A stretch of 64,000 nucleotides of DNA from Eremothecium cymbalariae DBVPG#7215. Its lineage: Eukaryota; Ascomycota; Saccharomycetes; Saccharomycetales; Saccharomycetaceae. The notes below the pieces were generated by a model, which saw only the letters and a list, made by a program, of their open reading frames with translations, was not told the origin of the DNA and did no database searches. Positions within the stretch are counted from its first letter, which is position 1. Each line of letters begins with the position of its first letter. Where the stretch lies: contig NC_016454.1 of NCBI RefSeq assembly GCF_000235365.1, positions 744,001 through 808,000 of the forward strand. The letters are read 5' to 3'. The position numbers and the translations under genes are program-made. Shown one piece after another: positions 49,336 through 60,300 of the stretch.

Positions 49336-50628
49336 ATGTCTCAAGAGCAGTTCAAAGAAAGACTTGTGCATATCGAACAAGAAATGGAAACTCTGAATAG
49401 CGTTATTAGTGAAAACTTACGGACAACGCAAGAACCTGTTTCACAAACAACAACAGAAGAAACAACGAAGGGCAAACACAACTCTGCTGGTAGTACCATG
49501 GATCACAAACGTGATAAGATGGTCTACAGTGCAAAACCAGATGGACTTAAATGGAAAAATTCGGAAATAGAAGAGGGGGAGCTGCAGGAATGTAATAGGA
49601 ATCACAATATCTCGCATGAAAAGGTAACGGAAGAGATTGAAAAGCTGGAAATGCAATTGCGGGAACTGCTGCAATCAGGCAAGAAGGGGACTGCTGATAG
49701 TCAGAATAAGGGTAAAGAAGTCTTGAAGCCAACAGCTGGGAGGCACCTTCGGGAAAATGTAGTACAGGAAGACGAGAATACTCAGCCGTTACCGGCTGTT
49801 GATACCAGTTCGCCCGACATCGCTCAGGACGTTTCAGGCACAGCAGCAGTTCTTGGGCCGAACATTGAGAAATACGAACAGGTATTAGTCCCACCGTCCA
49901 CAACACTGCAGCTTGCCCCTGCCAATGTTGCAAGAGACTCAGTTAAAAATGATACTAAACTAGTAGTCATTGCTGACCAAAAAAAGGCAACCAAGACGAA
50001 AGTGGACGCTTCTGACTCTCCTGATGCCACTAAATGTGCTCCTGCTGGTACAGAAACTACTCCTTCACATATGCAGCCATTGAAAATGGCAAAACAGCGG
50101 CAGATCCACGAGGGCTCCACAACCGTTATGAGATCTACTAGCATCAACGGTAATGGGTCTTGGCGCTCCCCCAACCCCTTCCGTGTCGTATCGATCACCG
50201 GTGGGAGTAAGTCGTCCCACAGAAGCTCCACCAGCACGTCTGCTGCCGGCACCGTTACCGGCACCGCTGCCACGAACCTTCATCTTCGTGCAACCTCCCA
50301 ATCCTCTAATACTTCCCCGCCTGATAACACGACGGCCATCTCTTCCGCAGAGGACTACGCCATCGGCAAACTACAACGCAAACACGACTATTTAACCATG
50401 AAATGTGTCAAATTATCAAAAGAGCTAAAGTACTTAAACAACATGAAGGACAATGGCTCTCTGCCCGTTGAAGACACCAGAAAACTCTCAAAAGCACTGG
50501 AAAAATTACAGGAATACTTGGACAAGAAAACCAAAGAGAAGTACGAGATTGGTGTCCTACTATCCAGGAAAATCCGCAAACAAATCGACAACGGCTCTAC
50601 AGGACAGTTCTGGCTGGGGGGTAAATAA
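49336..50628 (+). CDS. BNI5: Septin-associated protein Bni5
   Basis: Bni5 links septins at the bud neck to the myosin Myo1 before cytokinesis. The 430-residue protein (S. cerevisiae 448) starts with a short predicted coiled coil (FKERLVHIEQEMETLNSVISEN) and has a long disordered middle. Its C-terminal coiled coil contains RKHDYLTMKCVKLSKELKYLN and LEKLQEYLDKKTKEKYE, ending GQFWLGGK. These C-terminal blocks are strongly conserved with S. cerevisiae Bni5. It is divergent from the YNL165W homologue. Confidence 0.93.
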   Translation: MSQEQFKERLVHIEQEMETLNSVISENLRTTQEPVSQTTTEETTKGKHNSAGSTMDHKRDKMVYSAKPDGLKWKNSEIEEGELQECNRNHNISHEKVTEEIEKLEMQLRELLQSGKKGTADSQNKGKEVLKPTAGRHLRENVVQEDENTQPLPAVDTSSPDIAQDVSGTAAVLGPNIEKYEQVLVPPSTTLQLAPANVARDSVKNDTKLVVIADQKKATKTKVDASDSPDATKCAPAGTETTPSHMQPLKMAKQRQIHEGSTTVMRSTSINGNGSWRSPNPFRVVSITGGSKSSHRSSTSTSAAGTVTGTAATNLHLRATSQSSNTSPPDNTTAISSAEDYAIGKLQRKHDYLTMKCVKLSKELKYLNNMKDNGSLPVEDTRKLSKALEKLQEYLDKKTKEKYEIGVLLSRKIRKQIDNGSTGQFWLGGK

Positions 50629-50979
50629 GAAACTCCCTGTCTCCGTCTCCCTCTTCCCCAAACTACTCCATCCATACTAATAAAACTAATAGCTGTGGTG
50701 GGCCCACCGTCGCCTTACATAATTAATCCGTTACCCGGCTGTTACCCTGACGCTAAGTTTCTTTTTTATTTTCCGATCCTGTTCTCTCGTCCCGCTGGTT
50801 CAGGTAAAATTTTCCAGCACCACCTGCGAAAACCCTCTCCTGTTGAACACAGCACCAACATATGTACGTAGCATTACTTTCCAAGTGCATTAGAAAGTAG
50901 TGGTACCAAGTTCTGTCGTCTTACTACCTTCCTCAGCTCTTTCACGTTTTTAAAATCACATATACTTAATAACAATACA
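50629..50979. promoter_or_regulatory. RPC10 promoter with Reb1 site
   Basis: TTACCCGG at 50731-50738 is a perfect Reb1 core, about 245 bases upstream of the RPC10 start. The rest is T/C-rich with no gene. Confidence 0.7.
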
Positions 50980-51192
50980 ATGTCCCGCGAAGGTTTTCAG
51001 ATTCCGACAAATTTGGACGCAGCAGCTGCAGGTACTGCGCAAGCAAGAACTGCGACGTTGAAGTACATCTGTGCAGAATGCTCGAGCAAATTGTCGCTAT
51101 CTCGGACGGACCCAGTGCGGTGCAAGAACTGTGGTCATAGGATTCTGCTCAAGGCCAGGACCAAGAGAATGGTTCAATTTGAAGCTAGATGA
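50980..51192 (+). CDS. RPC10: RNA polymerase I, II and III shared subunit Rpb12
   Basis: This is a 70-residue protein, the same length as S. cerevisiae Rpc10/Rpb12. It carries one zinc ribbon with C31, C34, C48 and C51 (CAEC...CKNC) and the basic C terminus ILLKARTKRMVQFEAR that packs into the polymerase core. It is shared by all three nuclear RNA polymerases. Position matches YHR143W-A, next to DSE2. Confidence 0.98.
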   Translation: MSREGFQIPTNLDAAAAGTAQARTATLKYICAECSSKLSLSRTDPVRCKNCGHRILLKARTKRMVQFEAR

Positions 51193-51709
51193 GGAATTTT
51201 CTTCTGGGGGAAACCACACACACAGGTGTTAACACCTGGTAGGCGGTCTTTGCTCGAGCACTGTGCACAATAATGAAGTCATTTTTGGTACGTAATTTTA
51301 TAGCGGTATTAAATCAATAAATGTTTATATTTGCAGTTTTGCGAGGGCATGTATTTGTTGTATGTGTGCAGCAGGGGATAAAGATGTTCGCGGTCGAGAT
51401 GTAGATAGGAGTATGTAAGCACAAAGCCGCTCTTTTTTAAAGCCAATTTTATCGTTTTGTCAATTGTTTAAAGATGGGATATCGTCAACCGGTGGAATCA
51501 AGCCAACAAGCTGGGAAGCAGCAGATTTCGGGGGAGAAAAATAGACAACGTTGAGTAAAGTGAGTCCAGGATAGTTGGAAGAGGAATTTTTGGAGAAGGA
51601 CGTGCTGATATACAGTTTTGATCGTTTTTGGTTAGTTGGATTTTGTTTTACAGGTTGAGTTAATTTATCTTCTAGACTCTGAGTTATATCGGATAGGTTG
51701 GCTCTTGAT
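51193..51709. other. SKO1 upstream region
   Basis: These 517 bases lie between tandem RPC10 and SKO1. No known site or gene stands out. Confidence 0.5.
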
Positions 51710-53173
51710 ATGGAAAGAAATACAGTGAAACAACACGTTTCGTCGTTTGACTTAGAGCCAAATCCATTTGAACAGAGTTTTGCTTCGACGAAGAAGGATG
51801 CAAGCGGTCATAATAAGTCTCTGTTGCAACAGGTGCGTCATCAAACAGAACAGCCATTACTTGGAATCATTAATAATGGTACTGCTGGGCAACATCCTCC
51901 ACATCATCAGAAGTCACCTTTAAGATATCATTTACAGCAGCCGAAGCCTCCCGTAATTCATTCACCTCCCATACTGACTCCTGGAGGTGGTCATCGATTA
52001 CCTGCAATGCTTCTGTCGCCTCAAATCTTACAGGCCCATAATGCCCAGACAGAGTCTTTGCCTCATCCAACAGGAAGTCATTCGCAAATGCCTGCATTAA
52101 GTCCTCTCATACCTGGAGCACCCTCAAATGGGCAGACTACTCCCAGTTTTTTGATGGGTCTAACTAAAACTGGTTTGACACCAAATGAGTCAAGCATGCG
52201 AACTGGTTTAACTCCGGGTATGCTTAACCCAAATCAGCCAACTTCGCTCCCCATTCCTTCAAATGGCCAGTTTACACCAGGATTATCGTCTATGCTATCG
52301 TCGATGCCAATGGGTGCTGGCGGCAGCAGGACTCCTGGGACAGGTGTATCTTCACATCCACATTCTCTGTCTACTGTGTTAGAAGTTCCAACATCACATC
52401 CGACTTCGTTATCGAATCTTCCTGTTGGTGCAGCAACTAATAGAGCACCAGGCAATATGTCTCTAGAGATCCCTCCAGAGAAGGTAAAAAACCTGAGCGT
52501 TAAGGAGAGAAAGAGGTCTATGTCTACTGACGACGCCCTAGAGGCATCATGTAACAACGCTAGCAGCAGCAGCAGCAGCAGCGTCAATAATAGCAGCAAG
52601 AAGAAGGTTAAGAAATCACAGAGTGCTCCAATTGGGGATGAAGAAGAAGAGGAACGGGAGCGCAAACGGAAAGAGTTTTTGGAAAGAAACAGATTGGCGG
52701 CATCCAAATTTAGGAAACGTAAGAAGGAATACATCAAAAAGATTGAGACTGATTTACAATTTTACGAAACTGAATACAGCGATTTGACTTCCTTTGTCGA
52801 CAGATTATCTGGTTTAAATGGAAATTCAAAGAGTACTGACCTACAGAATTCAGATTTATCTTTGTTAAAATTGTTGAAGCAGTCTTTAATGAGACCGGAT
52901 CTTGCGAAGGCAATGTCCATAGTAAATCAGATAGAACAGCTGATGGTGTCCACAAAATACATACAGAGAAATGGCATAAATCCCAGGTTGGAAGATGGTC
53001 AAAAACAACATTCACGGATTGATGTTATGAGTATGAATGCAACTATTGGAACCAACTCAGGAGTGAACGAATTGAGTGCCTCATCAACTTTGAGGCCGCA
53101 ATCTTATAAGAGTGGTTCATCTAGCTCGAGCAACACGACTTATGCTTCAATCAACAGACATGATGGCATGTAA
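51710..53173 (+). CDS. SKO1: bZIP transcription factor Sko1
   Basis: Sko1 is an ATF/CREB-family factor that represses, and after Hog1 phosphorylation activates, osmotic stress genes. The 487-residue protein has a proline/serine-rich N-terminal half with several S/T-P sites (repeated LTP and TPG motifs, candidate MAP-kinase sites). A serine and asparagine run precedes the bZIP region at about residues 315-370, whose basic part is NRLAASKFRKRKKEYIKK. The leucine-zipper part is short and irregular, as in Sko1. The ATG at 51710 is used; the frame upstream starts with TTG at 51698. Confidence 0.93.
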   Translation: MERNTVKQHVSSFDLEPNPFEQSFASTKKDASGHNKSLLQQVRHQTEQPLLGIINNGTAGQHPPHHQKSPLRYHLQQPKPPVIHSPPILTPGGGHRLPAMLLSPQILQAHNAQTESLPHPTGSHSQMPALSPLIPGAPSNGQTTPSFLMGLTKTGLTPNESSMRTGLTPGMLNPNQPTSLPIPSNGQFTPGLSSMLSSMPMGAGGSRTPGTGVSSHPHSLSTVLEVPTSHPTSLSNLPVGAATNRAPGNMSLEIPPEKVKNLSVKERKRSMSTDDALEASCNNASSSSSSSVNNSSKKKVKKSQSAPIGDEEEEERERKRKEFLERNRLAASKFRKRKKEYIKKIETDLQFYETEYSDLTSFVDRLSGLNGNSKSTDLQNSDLSLLKLLKQSLMRPDLAKAMSIVNQIEQLMVSTKYIQRNGINPRLEDGQKQHSRIDVMSMNATIGTNSGVNELSASSTLRPQSYKSGSSSSSNTTYASINRHDGM

Positions 53174-53474
53174 CCAAGTTGACTTTTGCTTTCTAAATAT
53201 CCGCTCATTTACGTAGTGTATATGCATAACGACAATTGAAATTAGAAGACTTAAATACCATATATATCACAACCTTCCCATACTAAAGTCACTCTAATTG
53301 AAACTTTGCCGCATAATTGTAAGTTACGTAATGCTTTGGAGGGTGAAGGATTGAAAATCGTTATTATTTTAAACCTTTGAATTACTAATACTTGAAAATC
53401 TAGCTGACAGCCGAACAGAATAACGGTTCCTTCAACCATTCCGATACCTAATACTTCACACATAACCTATAAGA
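53174..53474. other. SKO1-FMP41 spacer
   Basis: This is an AT-rich spacer between tandem genes. No gene or site is seen. Confidence 0.5.
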
Positions 53475-54256
53475 ATGACATATCAGTATCTAAAGGATGT
53501 TAGAAACATCTTTTGCGTTGGTCGAAACTATTTAGCACACATCAAAGAGTTGAACAATACTGCTACTAAACAGCCGTTTTTTTTTTGAAACCTGTTACTA
53601 GCATAGTTACGCCAGTAGATGGCTCAAGGCGGGACCAGAATGAAATTGTTAAAACCATATCCTGGGATTTGAACCAGGATGGTTCGAAGCCTGGTCCTAT
53701 ATTGCTTCCTAAAGGTACCGTTGTGCATCATGAGATTGAATTGGCTGTTGTTCTAGATAAAAGACTAAGTAATCTTTCGCCTAATGAATTAAGACCCAGT
53801 GATGTCTACGCTGTTATTCGAGGTGTGTGCCTGGCTTTAGATCTAACTGCACGTAATGTCCAGGATGAGGCAAAGAAAAAGGGTCTACCATGGAGTATTG
53901 CAAAGGGTTTTGATACTTTCACCCCTATATCTCGTATGATTAGAAAGGAGGAGCTGTTTAACAAACAGGACTTACAGAACAGTTTCACCTTGCGTAGTTC
54001 CGTCAACGGTGTACTGAGGCAAGAGGGAAGTACCGAACTTATGCTAACGCCCATCTGTGATTTACTTCAATATATGTCCACTATTATCACGTTGGAACCG
54101 GGAGACATAATCTTGACGGGCACTCCTGCAGGGGTGGGTGAGTTGCGCCCGGAGGATACGATTTCCGGTGAGCTGCTGCAGAATGGAAAGCAACTAGTGG
54201 AATTCTCATTTGACTGCTACGAAAGACCTGGCCCCTACTTATTTTCCAAAAAGTAA
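53475..54256 (+). CDS. FMP41: Fumarylacetoacetate hydrolase-family protein Fmp41, with a one-base frameshift
   Basis: Fmp41 is a mitochondrial FAH-fold protein, probably an acylpyruvase or oxaloacetate decarboxylase relative. The true start is the ATG at 53475: codons 1-34 encode the conserved CVGRNYLAHIKELNN and end KQP. A run of ten T (53577-53586) then throws the frame into TGA, while the conserved continuation (FFFLKP, then HHEIELAVVL with the metal-binding HEIE motif, LTARNVQDEAKKKGLPW and ILTGTPAGVGEL) resumes one base off. Eleven T would give one 260-residue frame, against 259 in S. cerevisiae. The break is in the same kind of place as in the casein kinase gene. Confidence 0.93.
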
Positions 54257-54373
54257 TTTGATAGTCTTCTACAGATCAATCAATTAATCCAATTTTTTGG
54301 TTGTTTGATTTTATATATGTATGTACACATATATACTCCAAAAGTTAACCTAACAGACGAACAGTTCATCTGT

Positions 54374-55288
54374 TCATACAACGATGAATCTAGGATACTC
54401 GATATCGCTGAACTGTCTGACAACGACTCCACCTTGTTTCAACACGTTAAAACTATCGTTGTCCATTCGATAAGACTTTGAGTATACTACTTGGGTGATG
54501 CCCGTTTGTACAATCTTAATCGAACAGGTCAAGCAGGGACAGGTGTCACAGTAAAGAATCGCACCACTACCAATTCGATCCCGCCCAGCCTCTAGCAATG
54601 CGTTTTCTTCCGCATGCAGACATAAACATGTGTGCAGAGAACTACCACCATCGTTACACCGTGGGCATCCTCCATCGTAACAGTTGGTCAGGTGACGTGG
54701 AGTACCATTGTACCCTGTTGCAATAACTCGAGAGTTGCGAACAATCACACAGCCAACCCTTCTTTTCATACAATTAGACCTCGAAGCCGCCAAATGGGCA
54801 AGTTTCATAAAATATGTGTCCCAGTCAGGCCGCAATGGGTTCGAAGAATTGGACCTTCCCGCCATCAGCTTATCGACCTCCATCCCAACACGCTCCATAA
54901 CATCCCCACTATCCCCACTAGACACATAGAACTGAACCGGCGCCATCCGGACCACATGCACATGTTCCTGGTCGTCGTGCTCCCCAAGCCTCTGGATAAA
55001 CACCTCATATTCCCCATCACCACTCCTCCGAAACCTACTTTCTATTGGCCCATCCACCGAAATATGCACAAAGAAAGGCCGCTGCTCAAGCCCCCTCAAC
55101 TCCTTGATCCCCCAGCGCCCCGTCACAACATAACCTCTATCATAGTTCTCAGTAGCATACTTCTTAACCTCTTCCCAACTCGTACTGAAATCTTCGATTT
55201 TCAACCTCTTATACCCATATCCGCGCTCGAAATACCTCGCTACCTCCTCATAAAAACTACCGTAAGTGCCTGAAACTCCAATCAACAT
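54374..55288 (-). CDS. DCD1: dCMP deaminase
   Basis: Dcd1 makes dUMP from dCMP for thymidylate synthesis and is regulated by dCTP/dTTP. The 304-residue protein (S. cerevisiae 312) has an N-terminal P-loop-like segment (IGVSGTYGSFYEEVARYF). The C-terminal cytidine-deaminase domain (about residues 155-295) contains the catalytic HAEENAL (proton-shuttling Glu, zinc His) and CDTCPCLTCS (zinc cysteines). The extra zinc cluster GGCPRCNDGG and the GYNGTPRHLTNC motif are dCMP-specific. Convergent with FMP41. Start is the ATG at 55288. Confidence 0.96.
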   Translation of the reverse strand: MLIGVSGTYGSFYEEVARYFERGYGYKRLKIEDFSTSWEEVKKYATENYDRGYVVTGRWGIKELRGLEQRPFFVHISVDGPIESRFRRSGDGEYEVFIQRLGEHDDQEHVHVVRMAPVQFYVSSGDSGDVMERVGMEVDKLMAGRSNSSNPLRPDWDTYFMKLAHLAASRSNCMKRRVGCVIVRNSRVIATGYNGTPRHLTNCYDGGCPRCNDGGSSLHTCLCLHAEENALLEAGRDRIGSGAILYCDTCPCLTCSIKIVQTGITQVVYSKSYRMDNDSFNVLKQGGVVVRQFSDIEYPRFIVV

Positions 55289-55649
55289 TCCTCAGTCCCT
55301 TCCAAAGCTCTACTACTCACACAAGCTCACCCCCGTCCTTCACCACCATATAATTCCTGCTTTTATCTATCGAAAACTTCAAATTACTACATATTCCGAC
55401 GCTGTTCCTACAAAGCTCACCAACGACGCCGTGAAAAAATCAGAGTTTGATATTTCTATTGTTCTTTAAGTCACAACTCACACAAAAAGCATTAGAATCA
55501 ACGAGAGATTGGTTGGTGCTTATCTTCTAAAGGCTTTCCGTTGCAGCAGTAGATAAACCGTGGGAGTTTCAAGAGGTTATTCGATCTGTTTTCAGAAATT
55601 GGTGGATTGAATCTAAGAGTATCTTTTTGATAAAGACAAGGTATTTCAC
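55289..55649. other. Divergent DCD1-PSD1 promoter
   Basis: These 361 bases lie between divergent starts. No named site is recognised; I saw no MluI-box ACGCGT upstream of DCD1. Confidence 0.45.
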
Positions 55650-57203
55650 ATGCTCAAATCTGGAGCCAATATGTTGATGTACAGAAATAGAAACTTGAGA
55701 TTAAACATAAACATAACCAGCAGTAGTAGCTGGATGGTGGCTCGTCGTGGATTTAATGCAGGGATGCGGTTGAAGAGGAAAACAAATGAATTCATTTGGT
55801 ATTCCAGGCGGTATTATTCCTCTGCGAAAGAACATGGCGAGCAACACCGGCAGCAGGCCGTTCGTTTCGCCTCAGTTTCTGGTGGCAGGAATCTAACCAT
55901 GACGAAGTTGTTTGTTATGACAGGGGTGACGCTTATCTTTGGGTCTTTGATCTTTCATCAGCAGAAGAGATGGGAAGAGGCAAGAGAGGGTGACGGTAAG
56001 GATGATACAAAGCACAAGGCTAAAATTAGGATATTCAACAACAACTGGTTTTTTTTCTGTTATTCGACATTACCTTTGAACGCCATGTCAAGAATCTGGG
56101 GCCAAGTGAATTCCTTAGCGCTTCCTGTGTGGTTAAGGCCTTGGGGATATAAATTGTATTCCATTTTCTTTGGAGTTAACTTGGAAGAAATGGACGATCC
56201 AGACTTGACACACTATGAAAATTTGTCTCAATTCTTTTATCGAACGATCAGACCTGAATGTAGGCCTATAGATGATCGTGAGAATGTCATTGTTTGTCCC
56301 AGTGATGGCAGAGTGTTACAGTTAGGGATCATCGATTCGGAAACTGGCGACGTTGAGCAAATTAAAGGTATAACTTATTCCGTAAAAGAATTCCTAGGTA
56401 CGCATGCTCACCCTATGATAACTAGAGGTAGTTCTTCTGAAGCGTTAGCTTCAAATGAAGGTGATGAACATAAACATAGGGAATTTGCTCGTTTGAACAA
56501 TATACCATATTCCCTCCGAGATCTTATCGGTGATACCCCGGGGGACCATACTCCTGAGTCTCATATTCAACCAATTCAATATGAGTCTGAAGGAGACACG
56601 GTCTTGCCAGAAGCGAAAATCTATGCGTCGAAAACAATGAAACTTCTTGGTGAATTGTCCACTCATTTCGTTGATAAGCTAACATCTAACGATCCAAACA
56701 ACACTCAATTATATTTTGCCGTGATATACTTGGCACCAGGTGATTATCATCATTATCATTCTCCGGTTAATTGGGTTTGTAAATTACGTCGTCATTTTCC
56801 TGGTGAATTATTTTCAGTTGCTCCATACTTCCAAAGAAACTTTCCAAACTTATTTATTCTCAACGAACGAGTAGCGTTATTGGGACATTGGAAGCATGGT
56901 TTTTTTAGCATGACACCAGTAGGTGCTACGAACGTTGGATCTATTAAATTGAACTTTGATAAAGAATTAGTTACCAATTCTAAAGCTAATAGACATAAAA
57001 AGCCTCATACGTGTTATGAAGCTACATATGAAACCGCTTCAAAGATACTTGGAGGCGTCCCTTTGGTTAAAGGTGAAGAAATAGGTGGGTTTATGTTAGG
57101 TAGTACTGTCGTATTGTGTTTTGAAGCCCCAGATAACTTTCAATTTGATGTTAAAGTTGGTGACATAGTGAAAATGGGTCAATCCCTGGGCCAAATTACT
57201 TGA
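55650..57203 (+). CDS. PSD1: Mitochondrial phosphatidylserine decarboxylase
   Basis: Psd1 decarboxylates phosphatidylserine to phosphatidylethanolamine in the inner mitochondrial membrane. The 517-residue proenzyme (S. cerevisiae 500) has a basic Ser/Arg-rich N terminus typical of a mitochondrial presequence and one membrane segment at about residues 88-104 (TKLFVMTGVTLIFGSLIFH). The catalytic part has VCPSDGRVLQLG, APGDYHHYHSPV and the self-cleavage motif LGST at residues 483-486. Cleavage at that serine creates the pyruvoyl group. The ATG at 55650 is used; a second ATG eight codons in is possible. Confidence 0.95.
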   Translation: MLKSGANMLMYRNRNLRLNINITSSSSWMVARRGFNAGMRLKRKTNEFIWYSRRYYSSAKEHGEQHRQQAVRFASVSGGRNLTMTKLFVMTGVTLIFGSLIFHQQKRWEEAREGDGKDDTKHKAKIRIFNNNWFFFCYSTLPLNAMSRIWGQVNSLALPVWLRPWGYKLYSIFFGVNLEEMDDPDLTHYENLSQFFYRTIRPECRPIDDRENVIVCPSDGRVLQLGIIDSETGDVEQIKGITYSVKEFLGTHAHPMITRGSSSEALASNEGDEHKHREFARLNNIPYSLRDLIGDTPGDHTPESHIQPIQYESEGDTVLPEAKIYASKTMKLLGELSTHFVDKLTSNDPNNTQLYFAVIYLAPGDYHHYHSPVNWVCKLRRHFPGELFSVAPYFQRNFPNLFILNERVALLGHWKHGFFSMTPVGATNVGSIKLNFDKELVTNSKANRHKKPHTCYEATYETASKILGGVPLVKGEEIGGFMLGSTVVLCFEAPDNFQFDVKVGDIVKMGQSLGQIT

Positions 57204-57340
57204 TTACGACAGGCTTACTATGCTACACCGAATAAAAATGTATATAAGACTAAACACAAACCTTGGGAAAACCAAATGAAAAATTATTCTTTTTTTGTAA
57301 CTAAATACATTCCATGCAAAATGCCTAATAAGGCACCTAA

Positions 57341-60300
57341 TTACAAGCCATGTCTCCTTCTCCAAAGTTCTAACTGGTAATCTGTGTCCTCTGAACTGCA
57401 GATCATATCCAAATTAAAACTTTGGTCTTGTAGAAGGCGGTTATGATTGCTCACAACATCTTCAAATTCTATTCGTGTCGTATCTTGTAGTCCTAAACTT
57501 GTCAGCAATTTCTGAACTAACGGTACATTACGGCTCGCTTCTGTATTAATATTACTCTCTGAATCGCCATGATGTATTGCTCTCCTTGATAGCTCTTTTT
57601 TAACGTTGTTCATATATTCTATTGGATCTATCTCCGGATCTACATTCTCATCAATTTCATCTCTTCTTTTAACATATATAACACAATCTTTTTTGAAATA
57701 ATCATTTGCCGTGAATTTGTCATTAAACTCCAAAAATAGGGGATAATATGCAGGATCCTCAATTTTTATAGAGCGAATAGTTTCCAGTGGAGGCAATAAG
57801 CATGGAGAACTGCATCCGTGTATAACCATTTGCGGGTTCGAATCTCTTTTAGAATCACGAATAACAATTTCCAATGGAATGTCCTCACGTAATTCGTCTG
57901 TGTCAGAATCCCTTAGCACCAAAACTCTCGTGTCTACCGACATACACCACAAATATTTAGTTTCTTGCAAATAGTAAGGCGGCATAAATGTTGGTAGGAC
58001 ACTAATTATTAGATAGGATAGACTATCCAAATCATTAGTCTTAATTGCATACCTCCCCAGTCCTAAAAATAAGAAACCCAAAGATAAACTTGTGGCCATG
58101 TATTTGCCATAATGATTTTCATTGTCCCTGAGGTGGTTTGCTGGATTCGCCCCTTCAGAGTCTGAATCCTCTTCAAGGGTTAAGTTATTGGTGGGGTTTG
58201 TAATCTCTTCAACTTGGAGTAGTGGATCAATGACTCTTCCATTCTGTTCTTGAATTCCGGTAGCATCACCTTCCCTGAAACCCGAAGGAGACTCAGCATG
58301 CATCTCATTTACATAAGATCCCTTCCCATGAACAACATTGTGTAGATATCTAATCCTTTTAAACGTTTCAACATCACCAGAGCCAGACATGGTTAAGCTT
58401 AAAGAAATTATCAAAACATTCACAAGCATTGAGATTCCCTTGTACATCAACTGTTCATCAACAGTACTCCCCATAGCATATTGATAAAATGGGAGAAACT
58501 GATCTAGGATGGTAAAGAGACCATCACGAAGCCCAATATCATTTGTTGATGCATACTTAATCCCCACTGATAACACACGCCCTGCAATAATATAATAAGT
58601 AGGTAACATATCGCTATCAATCTCAATATGTTGTTCATTTCCATCAAGCATCCCGATTATCCAATCCACACTTCCTTCAATACTATCCCACATTACCATG
58701 TTAGATGCCCATTCCCTATACATAAATAATTCAGGCTTTATATACCACGTTTCCCCACGTTTAGTGTCGTCGCTCGTAGCAGATAATTTTGCAGCAACAA
58801 CGCCAAAATTCGACTTCAAAAACATTAACATCAAAGCCACTATTGCACCTAACTGAGAATTATCAGGCATCCATGACTCTTCCACATCATGAACAGTAGT
58901 AACTAATTTTAATAGGCCCTCAATAATACCTGGATCCATATAAGCTGCTGTATTTTGAACATTAAATGGATCTGTTGTAGAATGTATAGGATCCCGTTCA
59001 TCATACTCAATCATTTCAGTATCACTATCGCCATAACTTCTTATAGTTAAACATCTATATCCAGCACCCATGTTCACCAACCCTAAAGCGATACCTGCGG
59101 CCAACCTGTAACCTTCATCAGGTACTTGTTCCTCATTAATTGTAACGAAAGAAGTGATTTGCGAATACAATAGATCACTCATCCTTCTATGTTGAGAGCA
59201 TTGGTAAAGGACACCGACTCCGACTAATCCTGATGTTTGCACCCTGTGATGAATATTCAAATTACTAGATCCTGGAGGTAATAAAGCAACAATGTGAACA
59301 CTCAAAACTTTGGTCAAAGTTAGATCCATAGAACCCTTCATGCTTGCACATATACCTAATAGTAACCCAATACTAATATGCGTATGTTTGGGGCTCAAGA
59401 AATTATAAAGCTGCCACTCCTCCAATACTTTTAGATGACCGTTTAACCCTAGCCCCAATAAAAACCCACCATACTGTGCATCCAACCACGGAGGCCTATT
59501 ATAATTAATCCATGAACTAGTTACATTAGCTACTGACTTAGAAATGGCTATTCCTCTCGCCACACCACGATGGAATTCAGCCCACTTTAAAAATTCATCA
59601 GGAAATTTTGCTTTAGATAACGAAAGCTTACTGCCATCGCTTGGAAACTTAAAATTCAAATTTAACTCGTCACGCAGGGCCTTTTTAGCATTTATGGCCT
59701 CTTCAGAACAATAAAAAACGGCAGCCTTCCCAAGGCCACTGGTAAACGCTTTATATGCTAAAGTTGTGGCAGCGTGCTTTTTTAACTTTAAGATTTTTGT
59801 ATATTCACCACTTAATGGGGGGAAATAAGCTTTATGAGGGTTCGAATAAGTAAACATGGATAAAACCTCAGCAAACAAACTTTCATCAAAAAATACATTT
59901 TCCTTACTATCGAAAATCTCCAACGAACGTGTACTCAATGAAGTTTCTGCACCTCTTCGCAACTCCAAGATTGAACTCGTTAGTTCTGCAATATCTTTCA
60001 CTTTAAAGTCAATCCTGTTTTTTGAATGGGAAGGGAAGTCTCTCCTATCATTCGGCGTTTCACCTTTCATTAATGCAATACAAGTACTCAAGTCAGATCG
60101 CGTAATTAGGGACACATTCATAGCAGGATCTACCTTATTTATCGTCGGCTCTAGTTCGTGTAAAAATCTCTTCAACGGCGCATAAACACCAATAGGATAC
60201 GTTTCAAATTCTCCCTGATCAATTTGCAATTCGTTCAAACGTTCAAGTAAGTTGTTACTCAAATGCTGCCTAGACTGCAGTGACTCAAACAACCTCAACA

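Noticed and set aside
57830..57850. GGTTCGAATC, a second B-box-like sequence
   Set aside because: Also inside APC1, without the rest of a tRNA.
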